Of a stretch of 64,000 nt of DNA, positions 6,956 through 17,561 are shown one piece after another; position 1 is the first letter of the stretch, and every line of letters starts with the position of its first letter. Source of the DNA: an uncultured Collinsella sp. Its GTDB lineage: Bacteria > Actinomycetota > Coriobacteriia > Coriobacteriales > Coriobacteriaceae. Both the position numbers and the translations under genes were made by a program. The stretch covers positions 30,861-94,860 of the forward strand of contig UQWG01000003.1 of the NCBI GenBank assembly GCA_900544645.1, given 5' to 3'. Below the pieces are notes generated by a model that did not search any database, was not told the origin of the DNA, and saw only the letters and a list, made by a program, of their open reading frames with translations.

Positions 6956-8170
6956 TTACGCGCTTACTTCGGCCACGCTCTTCGAGGTTTCGGGTGAATC
7001 GGCTCCGTCCCCCATCGCCTGTCCCTTCGCCGGCACCACGCCAAAGCAGTAGCTCAGCGCCGCAGACACCGCAAATGCCACACCGCCGGCAGCGCAGCAC
7101 CACAGCAGGTTCGAGATGCCGCCCGTGGCAAAGCCAATGACCATGAGGACATTCGTCATACCGATGGTATAGGCCGTAACGTGGCCCACGGCTGCAACAA
7201 GGCCTCCGACGGCGCCGCCAATGGCCATGCACGTCAGGCACCTGCCATATTTAAAGCCGCAACCGTACAGCGCCGGCTCGCTTACGCCACCAAGCACGCC
7301 CGAGATCGAATAGCCCAGCATGAGCGCCTTCTCGTCCTTATCCGCAACGCGGAGCGACGCACCAAAGGGCATGCCCCAAACGGCAAACGTCGCCATCGTC
7401 GCGGCAATCAGGATGCACGAATCCGTTCCCACACTCATAAACTGCGCGTACGCAAGCGATAGAACGACGTTGCTGACGCCCGCTATCTTTAGGAACTCCC
7501 AGCCCGCGGCAAGCCCCATGAGCGTGAGCAGCGACACGATGCCACCGGAATTGCCAAGCATAAACATAAGCTGGCCCAACAGCATGCCCAGATAGCTGCC
7601 CGCCGGCGCCGTAATACACAGCGAAACCGGAACCATGACGAGCATGGTTGCAAACGGAACGAACGAAAACGCCACGGCCTTAGGGATAACGCGCTGAAAG
7701 AAACACTCCACTCGCCATAGCACGGGCACCGAGATGAGAACCGGAATAACAGTCGTCGTGTAATCGTTGACCGGCGCAGGAAGCAGACCATACACGGAAG
7801 TCATCGATGCCCCCGTCGTCGATGCGGCATCGAAGAGCTTAAGCAGATCGGGCGCAATCAATACGCCGCCCAGCATCATGCCCAGCTGCTCCGAGCAACC
7901 GAGCTGGCGGGCGGCCGCCCAACCAAGATAAATGGGCAAAAAGTAGTAGCCGGCGTTATAGAGCCAACTGTAGAACAGGCGATAGATTTCGGAATCGGCA
8001 GACCACAGGCCCAGCATGCCTTCGCCCATAATGACGGCGACGGTGCGGAACAACGCCGCGCAGACAATAAACGGCAGCGCCGACATCATACTTTTGGACA
8101 GATAGTCCACCACGGCCATAGCGTTTGATGAGACCGTCGTTGTAAACGAGGTGTTAGAAACTTGCGACAT
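6956..8170 (-). CDS. PTS EIIC component, glucose/beta-glucoside superfamily, without EIIA or EIIB
   Basis: 404 residues, about ten transmembrane segments, resembling the EIIC domain of sucrose/trehalose/beta-glucoside PTS permeases. The GGVSEPALYGCGFKYG block (about residues 275-290) corresponds to the G-(I/V)-(T/S)-EPALYG substrate-loop motif. No EIIB (phospho-Cys) or EIIA (phospho-His) domain is attached. The start was set at the ATG with GAAAGG seven bases upstream. It follows accDA by about 40 bp and lies in the fab transcription direction, an unusual position. It may borrow EIIB/EIIA from elsewhere (crr is at 49.6 kb), or transport independently. Confidence 0.8.
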   Translation of the reverse strand: MSQVSNTSFTTTVSSNAMAVVDYLSKSMMSALPFIVCAALFRTVAVIMGEGMLGLWSADSEIYRLFYSWLYNAGYYFLPIYLGWAAARQLGCSEQLGMMLGGVLIAPDLLKLFDAASTTGASMTSVYGLLPAPVNDYTTTVIPVLISVPVLWRVECFFQRVIPKAVAFSFVPFATMLVMVPVSLCITAPAGSYLGMLLGQLMFMLGNSGGIVSLLTLMGLAAGWEFLKIAGVSNVVLSLAYAQFMSVGTDSCILIAATMATFAVWGMPFGASLRVADKDEKALMLGYSISGVLGGVSEPALYGCGFKYGRCLTCMAIGGAVGGLVAAVGHVTAYTIGMTNVLMVIGFATGGISNLLWCCAAGGVAFAVSAALSYCFGVVPAKGQAMGDGADSPETSKSVAEVSA

Positions 8171-8185
8171 GGAACGCCTTTCCCA

Positions 8186-8216
8186 ATGTGACATGCGGAC
8201 TGTCCCTTTGTCACAT
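8186..8216. repeat. GGGACAG-family hairpin overlapping the accDA stop codon
   Basis: ATGTGACA / TGTCACAT arms enclose TGCGGACTGTCCCTT, i.e. AAGGGACAG on the minus strand. It belongs to the small hairpin family also seen at about 22.2, 24.05, 48.25, 55.87, 55.92, 56.97 and 59.68 kb. Its right arm includes the last codon and stop of accDA. Confidence 0.7.
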
Positions 8217-9921
8217 CGTGCGATACTGACCGATTGCGCGGTACTTTTGGTAGCGGAGGTTTGTGAGGGTCGCGTCGTCGAGCCGCCCAAGCGTATCGAA
8301 GGCATCAAATGCCAAGGACATGACGGCACCGGCGATCTCCTCATGCGACAGGCCCCTATCGTCGACAATGCCGTCGATGATGCCGAGCGCCAACAGATCG
8401 GGGGCCGTGAGCTTAAGCGCCTCGGCGGCCTCATTCGCGCGCTCGGTATCCTTCCACAGAATCGACGCACAGGCCTCGGGGCTCACGACCGAATAGGCCG
8501 AGCTCGAGAGCATCAGGATGCGGTCGGCCACGGACAGCGCCAGCGCGCCACCAGAGCCGCCCTCGCCTGTTACCACCGAGACAATCGGCGTCTTGAGGCC
8601 GCTCATCTCCATGAGATTCTGGGCAATCGCCTCGCCCTGGCCGCGCTCCTCGGCACCGATGCCGCAAAACGCGCCCGAAGTATCGACCAGGCACAGAACC
8701 GGTCGACCAAACTTTTCGGCCTGGCGCATAAGGCGACGCGCTTTGCGATAGCCCTCGGGATGCGCCATGCCAAAGTTGCGGCGCATACGCTCTTTAGTCG
8801 TGGTGCCGCGCTCGATGGCGATAACCGTCACGGGTCGCCCGTCCTTCCAGCCAATGCCAGCCACCACAGCAGCATCGTCGCCAAAGTAACGGTCGCCGTG
8901 CAGCTCCACAAATCCATCCAGGCCCAGCGAGATCATCTCGCCCGCCGTGGCACGATCTGCCGAGCGCGTCTGTTTGACAATTTCGAGCGCGGTTTTTGGC
9001 GCGGCCGAGCGCTTGAACAAGTGTCCCAGCTTTTTGCCGCGGCGACCCGTATGCACGATCTCATGCGGTGCCCCCAGGCCGGGCGCGTGCCCTTCGTGCA
9101 GCGCCAGCAGCTCGCCTACCGTGAGCGCAATCTCGCCACGCGGAACAACGGCATCGCAAAAGCCGTGCTCCAGCAAAAACTCGGAGCGCTGGAATCCCTT
9201 GGGCAGGCGCTTGTGCATGTTCTGCTCGATCACGCGCGGGCCGGCAAATGCCGTCAGGGCATCGGGCTCGGCCAGGATAATATCGCCCTCCATGGCAAAG
9301 CTCGCGGTTACGCCTCCGGTCGTGGGGTCGGTGAGCACCGTGATATACAGGCCGCCCGCCTCGCTATGGCGCCTAACCGCCGCAGAAATCTTGGCCATCT
9401 GCATAAGCGATGTCACGCCCTCTTGCATGCGAGCGCCACCCGATACGGTAAAGCCAACGACCGGCAGCCCCAGCTCGGTCGCACGCTCAAATGTGCGGCA
9501 GATCTTCTCGCCCACCACGGAACCCATCGAGCCCATCATAAAGTTGGCGTCCATAAAGAAGAGCGCCGTATCGCAACCGCAGATTTTGCCCTTGCCGCAC
9601 ACAACGGCATCGCGCTCGCCCGAACGTTCGCTCACGCTCTTGAGCTTGTCGGCATAGCCGGGAAACGAAAGGAAGTCCTCCGGCGCCAGACTGGCATCCC
9701 ATTCCTCAAACGTGTCCTCGTCGACCGTCATGCACATGCGCGCGCGACCGCTCACGCGAAAGTGTTTGCCGCAACGAGGGCAGACCTCGAGGTTGTCGTG
9801 CAGGCGTGCCTCATCGATCACACGGCGGCACTCCGGGCACTTGATAAACACGTGGCGCGCGGGAAACTCGGCGCACGACTCGGTCATCGGCCCCTCGAGG
9901 ACGTTGACCGTCTTCGCTTTT

Positions 9922-9935
<14 letters not shown>
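8211..9935 (-). CDS. accDA: Acetyl-CoA carboxylase carboxyltransferase, beta and alpha subunits fused
   Basis: A single 574-residue chain joins AccD (residues ~1-290) and AccA (~300-574). Together they form the carboxyltransferase that makes malonyl-CoA for fatty-acid synthesis. The AccD half starts with a zinc finger CPEC...CPRC (about residues 33-55) and carries SGGARMQEG and the DPTTGGVTASFA block. The AccA half carries ELHGDRYFGDDAA, RNFGMAHPEGYRKA and the GEGGSGGALA crotonase-type oxyanion region. In most bacteria these are two genes; here there is no stop between them. The gene overlaps accC by 14 bp (8 bp if the second ATG is used), consistent with coupling. Confidence 0.95.
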
Positions 9936-11265
<1,330 letters not shown>

Positions 11266-11275
11266 GAAGCCTTCC

Positions 11276-11698
11276 TTAACTTTCGTGCATGAGTGCAAAA
11301 GACATATCGGCGCGGCAGCAAACCTCACCGTTGACGCTCGCAGTACCCGTCGCAAAGCGGAACGGCCCGCGCGCACGCGTGATGGTGCACACCAGATCAA
11401 CCGTGTCGCCCGGGCGCACCGGACGCTTAAAGCGCACCTTGTCCAGACTCGTGTAGAACGGCGTCGCGCCGCGCGCCTCCTCATCGCCCATCAGCAGCAC
11501 GCAACAGTTTTGGGCGAGCATCTCGCACTGAATCACGCCGGGGACCACCGGGTTTCCCGGAAAATGCCCCTGCAAAAAGTACTCGTCGCCCGTGATCGTG
11601 ATCTTGCCGTGGGCCTCGTCGCCCACCAGCTCGGCCTCGTCGAGCAAAAGCATCGGTTCGCGATGCGGCAACAGTTCCTTAAGCTCTTCTTTGTTCAT
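11276..11698 (-). CDS. fabZ: 3-hydroxyacyl-ACP dehydratase FabZ
   Basis: 140 residues, a hot-dog fold dehydratase of the elongation cycle. It keeps LLPHREPMLLLD at the start and the active-site helix GHFPGNPVVPGVIQCEMLAQ (catalytic His ~47 and Glu ~61). The ATG at 11698 is preferred over an in-frame GTG three codons earlier because AGGTGA lies five bases before it. No fabA, and no fabM trans-2-cis isomerase, is in this cluster, so the route to unsaturated acids is not visible here. Confidence 0.95.
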   Translation of the reverse strand: MNKEELKELLPHREPMLLLDEAELVGDEAHGKITITGDEYFLQGHFPGNPVVPGVIQCEMLAQNCCVLLMGDEEARGATPFYTSLDKVRFKRPVRPGDTVDLVCTITRARGPFRFATGTASVNGEVCCRADMSFALMHES

Positions 11699-11707
11699 GG
11701 ATATCAC

Positions 11708-12181
11708 CTATCCGATCCTCATGAGGCAGCTGCCAAACTCCACGAGGTCGCCGTCGGCCACGCAGATCTCGAGCACCTCGCCGTCTGCCTCTGCCGTTAC
11801 CTCGTTGAGAACCTTCATGGCCTCGATGATGCAGAGCGTCTCGCCGGCCTTGACCTTAGAGCCCACGTGCACAAACGGCTCGTCGCCCGGCGCCGGGGCA
11901 GCATAGAAAACGCCGACCATGGGAGCGGTCACCTCGGTGCCCTTGGGCTCCGGTGCGGCGGCAGGTGTCTGCGCGGCGGGCTCCGGTGCGGCAGGCGCGA
12001 CTGTGGGAGCTGCAACTGGAGCGGCCATAGCGCTCAGCATGGGCATGGGCACGGCAACCGGCTGTGCGGCGCTCGCGCGCTCGAGTTCGACCGCGGTGCC
12101 ATCGGGCTCCTCAACGCGTACGCGCGTGAGGCCGCGGTCCTCCATAACATCGGCTATCTCGGCAAGTCTTTTGGAATCCAT
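11708..12181 (-). CDS. accB: Biotin carboxyl carrier protein of acetyl-CoA carboxylase
   Basis: 157 residues. An N-terminal helical segment is followed by an Ala/Pro-rich flexible linker (about residues 36-80) and the biotinyl domain, with the acceptor lysine in C-I-I-EAMKVLNE (about residue 122). Also present: VTAPMVGVFY and the thumb-type FVHVGSKVKAGETLC. It is the substrate of the biotin ligase encoded divergently at 17.56-18.34 kb and the carrier between AccC and AccDA. Confidence 0.96.
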   Translation of the reverse strand: MDSKRLAEIADVMEDRGLTRVRVEEPDGTAVELERASAAQPVAVPMPMLSAMAAPVAAPTVAPAAPEPAAQTPAAAPEPKGTEVTAPMVGVFYAAPAPGDEPFVHVGSKVKAGETLCIIEAMKVLNEVTAEADGEVLEICVADGDLVEFGSCLMRIG

Positions 12182-12184
12182 GCT

Positions 12185-13432
12185 CTAGCTCCTCGTATAT
12201 CTACGCAGCGCGATGGCGGCGTTGTGTCCGCCAAAGCCCAGGTTGGTCGAAAGCGCCCAGGTAAGGTCGGCGCGAACCGCGCGATTGGGCGTGTAGTCAA
12301 GATCGCAGGCGGGATCGGGCGTGTGGTAGTTAATGGTCGGCGGCACCACGCCCTGCTCGAGCGCCATGGCGCAGGCCATGACCTCAATGGCACCCGTAGC
12401 ACCGATCATGTGGCCGGTCATCGACTTGGTCGACGAGACGTGCGCGGCGCGTGCCGCGTCCTCGCCGAGCGCACGCTTGATGCCCGCCGTTTCGGACGAA
12501 TCATTGAGCTTGGTCGAGGTGCCGTGAGCGTTGATGTAGAGGCCCTCGGAAGGCTTAACGTCGCCCTCGGCCACCGCCAGCGATATCGCACGGGCGATAC
12601 CTGCCGCGTCCGGGTCGGGACTCGTGATGTGGTAGGCGTCATCGGTGTTGCCGTAGCCCACGACCTCGGCGTAAATATGCGCACCGCGCGCCTGTGCGTG
12701 CTCCATACCCTCGAGCACGAGCACGCAGGCACCCTCGCCCATCACAAAGCCGTCGCGGTCTGCATCGAACGGGCGGCAGGCCGTCGCGGGGTCGGGGTTG
12801 GTGGTCAATGCACGGCAGGACGTAAAGCCCGCAACGGCATCGGGGATAATGGCGGCCTCGGCGCCGCCGGCCAGGATTGCATCGGCATAGCCGTGCTTGA
12901 TGGCGCGGAACGCCTCACCCACCGCATGGGCCGAGGTTGCGCACGCGGTCACCACGGGCAGGGTCGGGCCCTTTGCCTTATGGCGAATCGCGATGTTGCC
13001 CGAAGCCATGTTGGGGATCATCATCGCGATCATGTAGGGCGACGCGCGACGAGGCCCGCGATCGGCAATCGTGTGGACGTTGTCGACAAGCGTCTGCATG
13101 CCGCCCACGCCCGAGCCCACGTAGACGCCCAAGCGCTCGCGATCGATGGCGCCTTCGACATCAAAGCCCGCATCGCGCATGGCCTCGTCCGACGCCGCCA
13201 TCGCAAACTGAACACAGGGGTCGAGATGCTTGGCGTCATGCTTGCCAAAGTAATCGTTGCCGTCAAAACCCTTGACCTCGGCCGCCACCTTGACGGCAAA
13301 TGCATCGGTATCGAAGTGCGTAATCGGGCCGATGCCACACGTTCCGGCGCACATGGCTGCCCAGGTGGCAAGCGCGGTGTTGCCGAGCGGCGACACGGCA
13401 CCGATACCGGTGATTGCAACTCTCTGTTCCAT
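12185..13432 (-). CDS. fabF: Beta-ketoacyl-ACP synthase II
   Basis: About 415 residues, a condensing enzyme with the Cys-His-His triad: Cys in VTACATSAHA (~165), His in NAHGTSTKLND (~305) and His in STKSMTGHMIGATG (~340). The C-terminal NLGFGGHNAA loop is intact. Three ATGs cluster at the 5' end; the third (13432) is best placed relative to GAGGAG. It elongates malonyl-ACP units and follows fabG by about 40 bp. Confidence 0.96.
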   Translation of the reverse strand: MEQRVAITGIGAVSPLGNTALATWAAMCAGTCGIGPITHFDTDAFAVKVAAEVKGFDGNDYFGKHDAKHLDPCVQFAMAASDEAMRDAGFDVEGAIDRERLGVYVGSGVGGMQTLVDNVHTIADRGPRRASPYMIAMMIPNMASGNIAIRHKAKGPTLPVVTACATSAHAVGEAFRAIKHGYADAILAGGAEAAIIPDAVAGFTSCRALTTNPDPATACRPFDADRDGFVMGEGACVLVLEGMEHAQARGAHIYAEVVGYGNTDDAYHITSPDPDAAGIARAISLAVAEGDVKPSEGLYINAHGTSTKLNDSSETAGIKRALGEDAARAAHVSSTKSMTGHMIGATGAIEVMACAMALEQGVVPPTINYHTPDPACDLDYTPNRAVRADLTWALSTNLGFGGHNAAIALRRYTRS

Positions 13433-13471
13433 CATGGTCTCCTCATCCAAGCCGCTTACCCGGCTTGCTTT

Positions 13472-14245
13472 CTACATCGCCATTCCGCCGTCGACGCGTA
13501 CGACCGCGCCCGTAATGTAGGCAGCCGCATCGCTCGCCAAAAAGCGCACCACGCCGGCCACTTCCTCGGGCTGCGCCATACGCTTTAGGGGAATCTGCTC
13601 CTCGGTTGCCGCGCGAACCTTCTCCGAGAGCTTTGCCGTCATATCCGTCTCGACAAACCCGGGGGCAACTGCGTTCACTCGTACGCCGCGGGGCGCAAGC
13701 TCGCGCGCCACTGCCTTGGTCAGGCCGATCACGCCCGCCTTTGAGGCAGCGTAGTTGGCCTGCCCGGCATTGCCCATCAGGCCCACGACCGAGCTCATGT
13801 TGACGATGCAGCCGCCACGCTGGCGCATAAAGGTCTTGGTGAGCGCGCGCGTCGTGTTAAACGTTCCTTTAAGATTGACATCGAGCACGCGATCGAAGGC
13901 GTCATCGCCCATGCGCATGAGCAGGCCGTCGCGCGTGATGCCGGCGTTGTTGACGAGCGCCCAAATGGAGCCAAAGTCGTTGAGGACCGTCTCCACGCAA
14001 GTGTTGACGGCGGCGGGGTCGGCCACGTCACATTGATATGCGCGCGCCGTGGCGCCAGCCGCCTCACAGGCTTCGCACGTCTCGCGCGCCGCATCTGCGC
14101 TACCGGCATAGACGACGGCGATATCAAAGCCGTCCTCCGCCAGACCGACAGCGCAGGCGCGACCGATACCTCGCGAACCGCCCGTGACCAGTGCCACGCG
14201 ACGTGAGTCGTTGCGCTCGAGCGTGCCGTTGTTCAAGTTGCCCAT
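13472..14245 (-). CDS. fabG: 3-oxoacyl-ACP reductase
   Basis: 257 residues, a short-chain dehydrogenase. It has the NADPH-binding TGGSRGIGRA at residues ~21-30, NNAGITRDGLL (~97), the catalytic Ser in NMSSVVGLMGNAGQ, and YAASKAG (Tyr/Lys pair ~163-167). The C-terminal YITGAVVRVDGGMAM is standard for FabG. It carries about 12 extra N-terminal residues relative to most homologues. It lies between fabD and fabF. Confidence 0.96.
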   Translation of the reverse strand: MGNLNNGTLERNDSRRVALVTGGSRGIGRACAVGLAEDGFDIAVVYAGSADAARETCEACEAAGATARAYQCDVADPAAVNTCVETVLNDFGSIWALVNNAGITRDGLLMRMGDDAFDRVLDVNLKGTFNTTRALTKTFMRQRGGCIVNMSSVVGLMGNAGQANYAASKAGVIGLTKAVARELAPRGVRVNAVAPGFVETDMTAKLSEKVRAATEEQIPLKRMAQPEEVAGVVRFLASDAAAYITGAVVRVDGGMAM

Positions 14246-14275
14246 GTCATTCCTTTCGGGTTACAGCCCTGTGGA

Positions 14276-15208
14276 CTATGCGAGCTCGTCGGCAATAGCT
14301 GCGACCTGCTCGGCCGTCTCGCACGAATACACACGAACGTCGCTCAGCGTACGCTTGACCAGGCCGGACAGCGTTTTGCCGGGGCCGACCTCAATAAATG
14401 TGTCGATGCCTTGATCCTGCAGAGCATGCAGCGTATCGACCCAGCGTACGGCATGGCTCACCTGATTGGCCAAGACATCCGATGCCGTCTGGGGGTCCGC
14501 CGGATAGGGCGCCGCTGTCATATTTGCCAAAACAGGAATGAGCAACGGGGACGGCGCGTGACCGGCCTCAATATATGCGGCAAGGCCACAGGTCGCCTCG
14601 GCCATATAGGGGCTATGAAATGCACCCGACACCGCGACCTTCATGGCGCGGCCGCCAGCCTCTTTTACTAGGACGTCGAGCTCCTGCAGCGCATCGGGCG
14701 CTCCGGCCACAACCGTCTGCTGGGGACTGTTGTAGTTGACCGGCCAGCAGTCCTCGCCGGCCTGCGCAGCCAGGTTCTCGACTTGCGCAGCATCAAGTTT
14801 GATGACGGCGCGCATGCCGCCGGGGTGACGCTCGGCCGCCGTGGCCATCAATGCCGCGCGCTCGCACACGAGCTCAAAGCCCGCTCGCGTATCGAACGCC
14901 CCCGCAAAGGTGAGCGCGGCGACCTCGCCCAGCGAGAATCCCGCACAGGCGGCAGGTACCACGCCGCGCTCACGCAGGGCGGCAGCCGCTGCCAGGTCGT
15001 GAACGAACACGCACGGCTGCGTGTTCTCGGTCTGCGAGAGCTCCTCCTTGGAGGCACTCCGGCATTGCTCGCTGGTCCCCGGGCGCACCTCGTCGGCAAT
15101 GGCGAACACCTCGGCGGCCGCCGGCGATGTCTCGATCAAGTCGACGCCCATCGCGGGGTGCTGGGCACCCTGGCCGGCAAACAAAAACGCTACGCCACCC
15201 ATGCGCAC
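14276..15208 (-). CDS. fabD: Malonyl-CoA:ACP transacylase
   Basis: 310 residues. GQGAQ near the N-terminus forms the oxyanion loop, the nucleophilic Ser is in GFSLGE (~95), and the second catalytic His lies in SGAFHSPYM (~200). It loads malonate onto ACP. Its start overlaps the end of fabK by 19 bp, indicating tight coupling in the operon. Confidence 0.95.
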   Translation of the reverse strand: MRMGGVAFLFAGQGAQHPAMGVDLIETSPAAAEVFAIADEVRPGTSEQCRSASKEELSQTENTQPCVFVHDLAAAAALRERGVVPAACAGFSLGEVAALTFAGAFDTRAGFELVCERAALMATAAERHPGGMRAVIKLDAAQVENLAAQAGEDCWPVNYNSPQQTVVAGAPDALQELDVLVKEAGGRAMKVAVSGAFHSPYMAEATCGLAAYIEAGHAPSPLLIPVLANMTAAPYPADPQTASDVLANQVSHAVRWVDTLHALQDQGIDTFIEVGPGKTLSGLVKRTLSDVRVYSCETAEQVAAIADELA

Positions 15209-16134
15209 GCACCCTTCAGGACGTGCTCGGCGCCATCGACCAGGTCGTCAACGATTTCGCGTGCGCTCTGGCGCTCGTTGACCATGCCGGCAATCTGTCC
15301 ACACAAAAACGAACCCTCTTCGTAGTTGCCGTCCTTGGCGGCCTTACGCAGCGCACCGGTTCCCATAGCACCGAGCTCCTCGGCACTCGCGCCGGAACCC
15401 TCGCTCTTGGCATAGGCGTTGGTGAAGGGGCTCTTGAGGGCGCGCACCGGATGTCCCGTCGAGCGACCGGTCGCACGCGTTGAAGTGTCGTTGGCCTTCA
15501 GGACCATCTCTTTGTACTGCTCCGAGACGGTGCACTCGTCTGCGACCAGAAAGCGCGTACCCACTTGCACGCCTTCGGCGCCCAGCATAAAGGCGGCCGC
15601 CACGCCGCGGCCGTCGGCAATACCGCCGGCGGCCACAACGGGAATGTCAACCGCATCGACGACCTGCGGCACCAGTGCCATCGTCGAGGTCTCGCCAATA
15701 TGGCCGCCCGATTCGGTACCCTCGGCAACAACCGCCGTGGCTCCACGACGTGCCACGAGGCGCGCCAGCGCCACCGAGGCAACGACCGGGATGACCTTGA
15801 TGCCCGCCTCGTTCCACGCCTTCATGTACTTGGCGGGATTGCCGGCGCCCGTCACGACGACCGGCACTCGCTCGTCAATCACGACCTGCGCGACCTCGTC
15901 GGCAAACGGGCTCATGAGCATGACGTTGACGCCAAAGGGCTTATCCGTCTTGGCGCGCAGCTCGTGAATCTGGTCGCGAAGCCAGTTGGCGTCGGCGTTC
16001 ATGGCCGCGATGATGCCTAAGCCACCCGCCTCGGACACTGCGGACGTCAGCGAGGCATCAGCAATCCAGGCCATACCGCCCTGGAACACGGGCTTTTCGA
16101 TGCCGAGCAGATCGCAGAGAGGAGTCTTGAGCAT
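15190..16134 (-). CDS. fabK: Enoyl-ACP reductase II (FMN-dependent)
   Basis: 314 residues, a TIM-barrel of the nitronate-monooxygenase/FabK family. It has PVFQGGMAWIADASLTSAVS at the N-terminus, EGTESGGHIG (~140) and the FMN-phosphate-binding IPVVAAGGIADGRG (~165) and GAEGVQVGTRFL (~188). It is the last reductive step of elongation. No fabI or fabL is in the cluster; enzymes of this type are known to be insensitive to triclosan. It sits between acpP and fabD, exactly as in streptococcal fab clusters. Confidence 0.93.
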   Translation of the reverse strand: MLKTPLCDLLGIEKPVFQGGMAWIADASLTSAVSEAGGLGIIAAMNADANWLRDQIHELRAKTDKPFGVNVMLMSPFADEVAQVVIDERVPVVVTGAGNPAKYMKAWNEAGIKVIPVVASVALARLVARRGATAVVAEGTESGGHIGETSTMALVPQVVDAVDIPVVAAGGIADGRGVAAAFMLGAEGVQVGTRFLVADECTVSEQYKEMVLKANDTSTRATGRSTGHPVRALKSPFTNAYAKSEGSGASAEELGAMGTGALRKAAKDGNYEEGSFLCGQIAGMVNERQSAREIVDDLVDGAEHVLKGACAWVA

Positions 16135-16136
16135 CT

Positions 16137-16373
16137 CTACTTCTCCAATGCCGCCTCGACCGTATCGGCGAACTCGCCGACCGTCTTGGGGTTCTCCTCG
16201 GTATCGAGCTGGATGCCAAACTCGTCCTCGACGGCGACGAGGATCTCGACGGTACCCAGACTGTCGAGACCAATCTCCTCGAGCGTGGACTCGGGCTTCA
16301 TCTCGACGTCGTCAAGGCCAGCGGTCTCGCGGATAACGTCGCAAACGCGCTCGAAGGTCTTCTGATCTGCCAT
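16137..16373 (-). CDS. acpP: Acyl carrier protein
   Basis: 78 residues, acidic, with the phosphopantetheine attachment Ser in the EIGLDSLGTVEIL helix (about residue 38). It carries growing acyl chains as thioesters between the Fab enzymes. It lies between fabH (52 bp upstream) and fabK (2 bp downstream). It has the usual length and a four-helix pattern. Confidence 0.97.
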   Translation of the reverse strand: MADQKTFERVCDVIRETAGLDDVEMKPESTLEEIGLDSLGTVEILVAVEDEFGIQLDTEENPKTVGEFADTVEAALEK

Positions 16374-16425
16374 GGTAGTTCTCCTTTGTTTGTGCCACAG
16401 GGGCGTTTTTATTTCCTATGTGCGA

Positions 16426-17385
16426 CTACTTCCAACGAAGCAGATAGCCACCTATATCCAGGCCGGCGCCAAATCCAACCAAGGCGATGGTGTCGCCTGT
16501 GTGAAGTGCACCGGCGTTTGCCAGCCGGTCGAGGGCAAGCGGAATGCATGCGCTCGAGATGTTGCCGGTCTCGCGCAACGTGCGAACCACGCGCTCGTCC
16601 GGCACGCCCAGGCGCTTGACCGCCTGGCTCAGGATTCGTTCGTTAGCCTGATGGAATACAAAATGATCGATGTCTTCGACCAAAATGCCCGCATCGATCG
16701 CAAGCTTATGGACCGTGTCGCAGATGGCGTTGACGCCGAACTTGAACACGCGGCGGCCATTCATGGACAGCACGCTCGCGCTATCTGCGGAAGCCTTAAA
16801 CGGCGAGGTACCGACCAGACCGGGAACGCGCAACGTCTCGACGTCGGGCGCCGTCGAAAGCTCAACGGCAAGGGGGTTGTCTCCCCCAGCTTCAATCACT
16901 GCGGCGCCTGCCCCATCGCCAAAAAGCACGCAGGTGGCACGGTCGGTCCAGTCGAGCGCGCGCGTCATCTGCTCGGCAGCAACAACAAGCACGTGCTCGG
17001 CACGGCTGCGGGCGATATAGCCCTCGGCGACATCGAGCGCAAATACGAAGCCGGCACAAGCCGCCGAGACATCGAAGGCAGGGCACGTCGCGCCAAGTCG
17101 CTCAGCAACGGCACACGCCTCGGCGGGAACAAGGTGGTCACCCGTCGTCGTCGAGCAGACGATCAGATCCAGCTGGCTCGCGTCGATTCCGGACACCTGG
17201 AATGCCCGCTCGCTCGCCGCTACGGCAAGGTCGTCAAGTGACTCGGTGGTGCAGACGTGGCGGCTCTTGATACCTGTGCGAGTAAAAATCCACTCATCCG
17301 AGGTATCGAGGAACTCAGACAGCTCGTCATTGGAAACGCTGCGCTCAGGAAGCGCCGAGCCTGTTCCAAGAATCGTGAAACCCAT
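16426..17385 (-). CDS. fabH: Beta-ketoacyl-ACP synthase III
   Basis: 319 residues, initiating condensation of acyl-CoA with malonyl-ACP. The catalytic triad is visible: Cys in DVSAACAGF (~110), His in FVFHQANERI (~245) and Asn in ETGNISSAC (~275). The start at 17385 is fixed by AGGAGG six bases upstream; an upstream in-frame ATG has no such site. It is the first gene of the ten-gene fabH...accDA operon and faces birA divergently across two operator-like repeats. Confidence 0.96.
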   Translation of the reverse strand: MGFTILGTGSALPERSVSNDELSEFLDTSDEWIFTRTGIKSRHVCTTESLDDLAVAASERAFQVSGIDASQLDLIVCSTTTGDHLVPAEACAVAERLGATCPAFDVSAACAGFVFALDVAEGYIARSRAEHVLVVAAEQMTRALDWTDRATCVLFGDGAGAAVIEAGGDNPLAVELSTAPDVETLRVPGLVGTSPFKASADSASVLSMNGRRVFKFGVNAICDTVHKLAIDAGILVEDIDHFVFHQANERILSQAVKRLGVPDERVVRTLRETGNISSACIPLALDRLANAGALHTGDTIALVGFGAGLDIGGYLLRWK

Positions 17386-17402
17386 CACTAACCTCCTTTG
17401 AG

Positions 17403-17468
17403 TTGTTGACGTGTTTACATCGACCAAGAGAGGATAACGCATTTCAGTCTTTGTTGACGTGTTAACAT
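17403..17468. promoter_or_regulatory. Paired operator-like repeats between fabH and birA
   Basis: TTGTTGACGTGTTTACAT (17403-17420) and TTGTTGACGTGTTAACAT (17451-17468) match at 17 of 18 bases, start-to-start 48 bp apart. Each contains the imperfect palindrome TGTTGACGTGTTAACA. They occupy the only regulatory space of the fab operon, one right before the fabH ribosome-binding site. A lipid-responsive repressor (FabT/FapR-like in role) is a plausible binder. No such regulator gene is adjacent. Confidence 0.65.
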
Positions 17469-17561
17469 TAAATTGTCCAAATGCGACAAAGGCTTCACAT
17501 TGTGTCTATCTCTCGACACCATTGCGCGATTGCCTTATTTACTTAGGAGGTAGCAGCTGTT

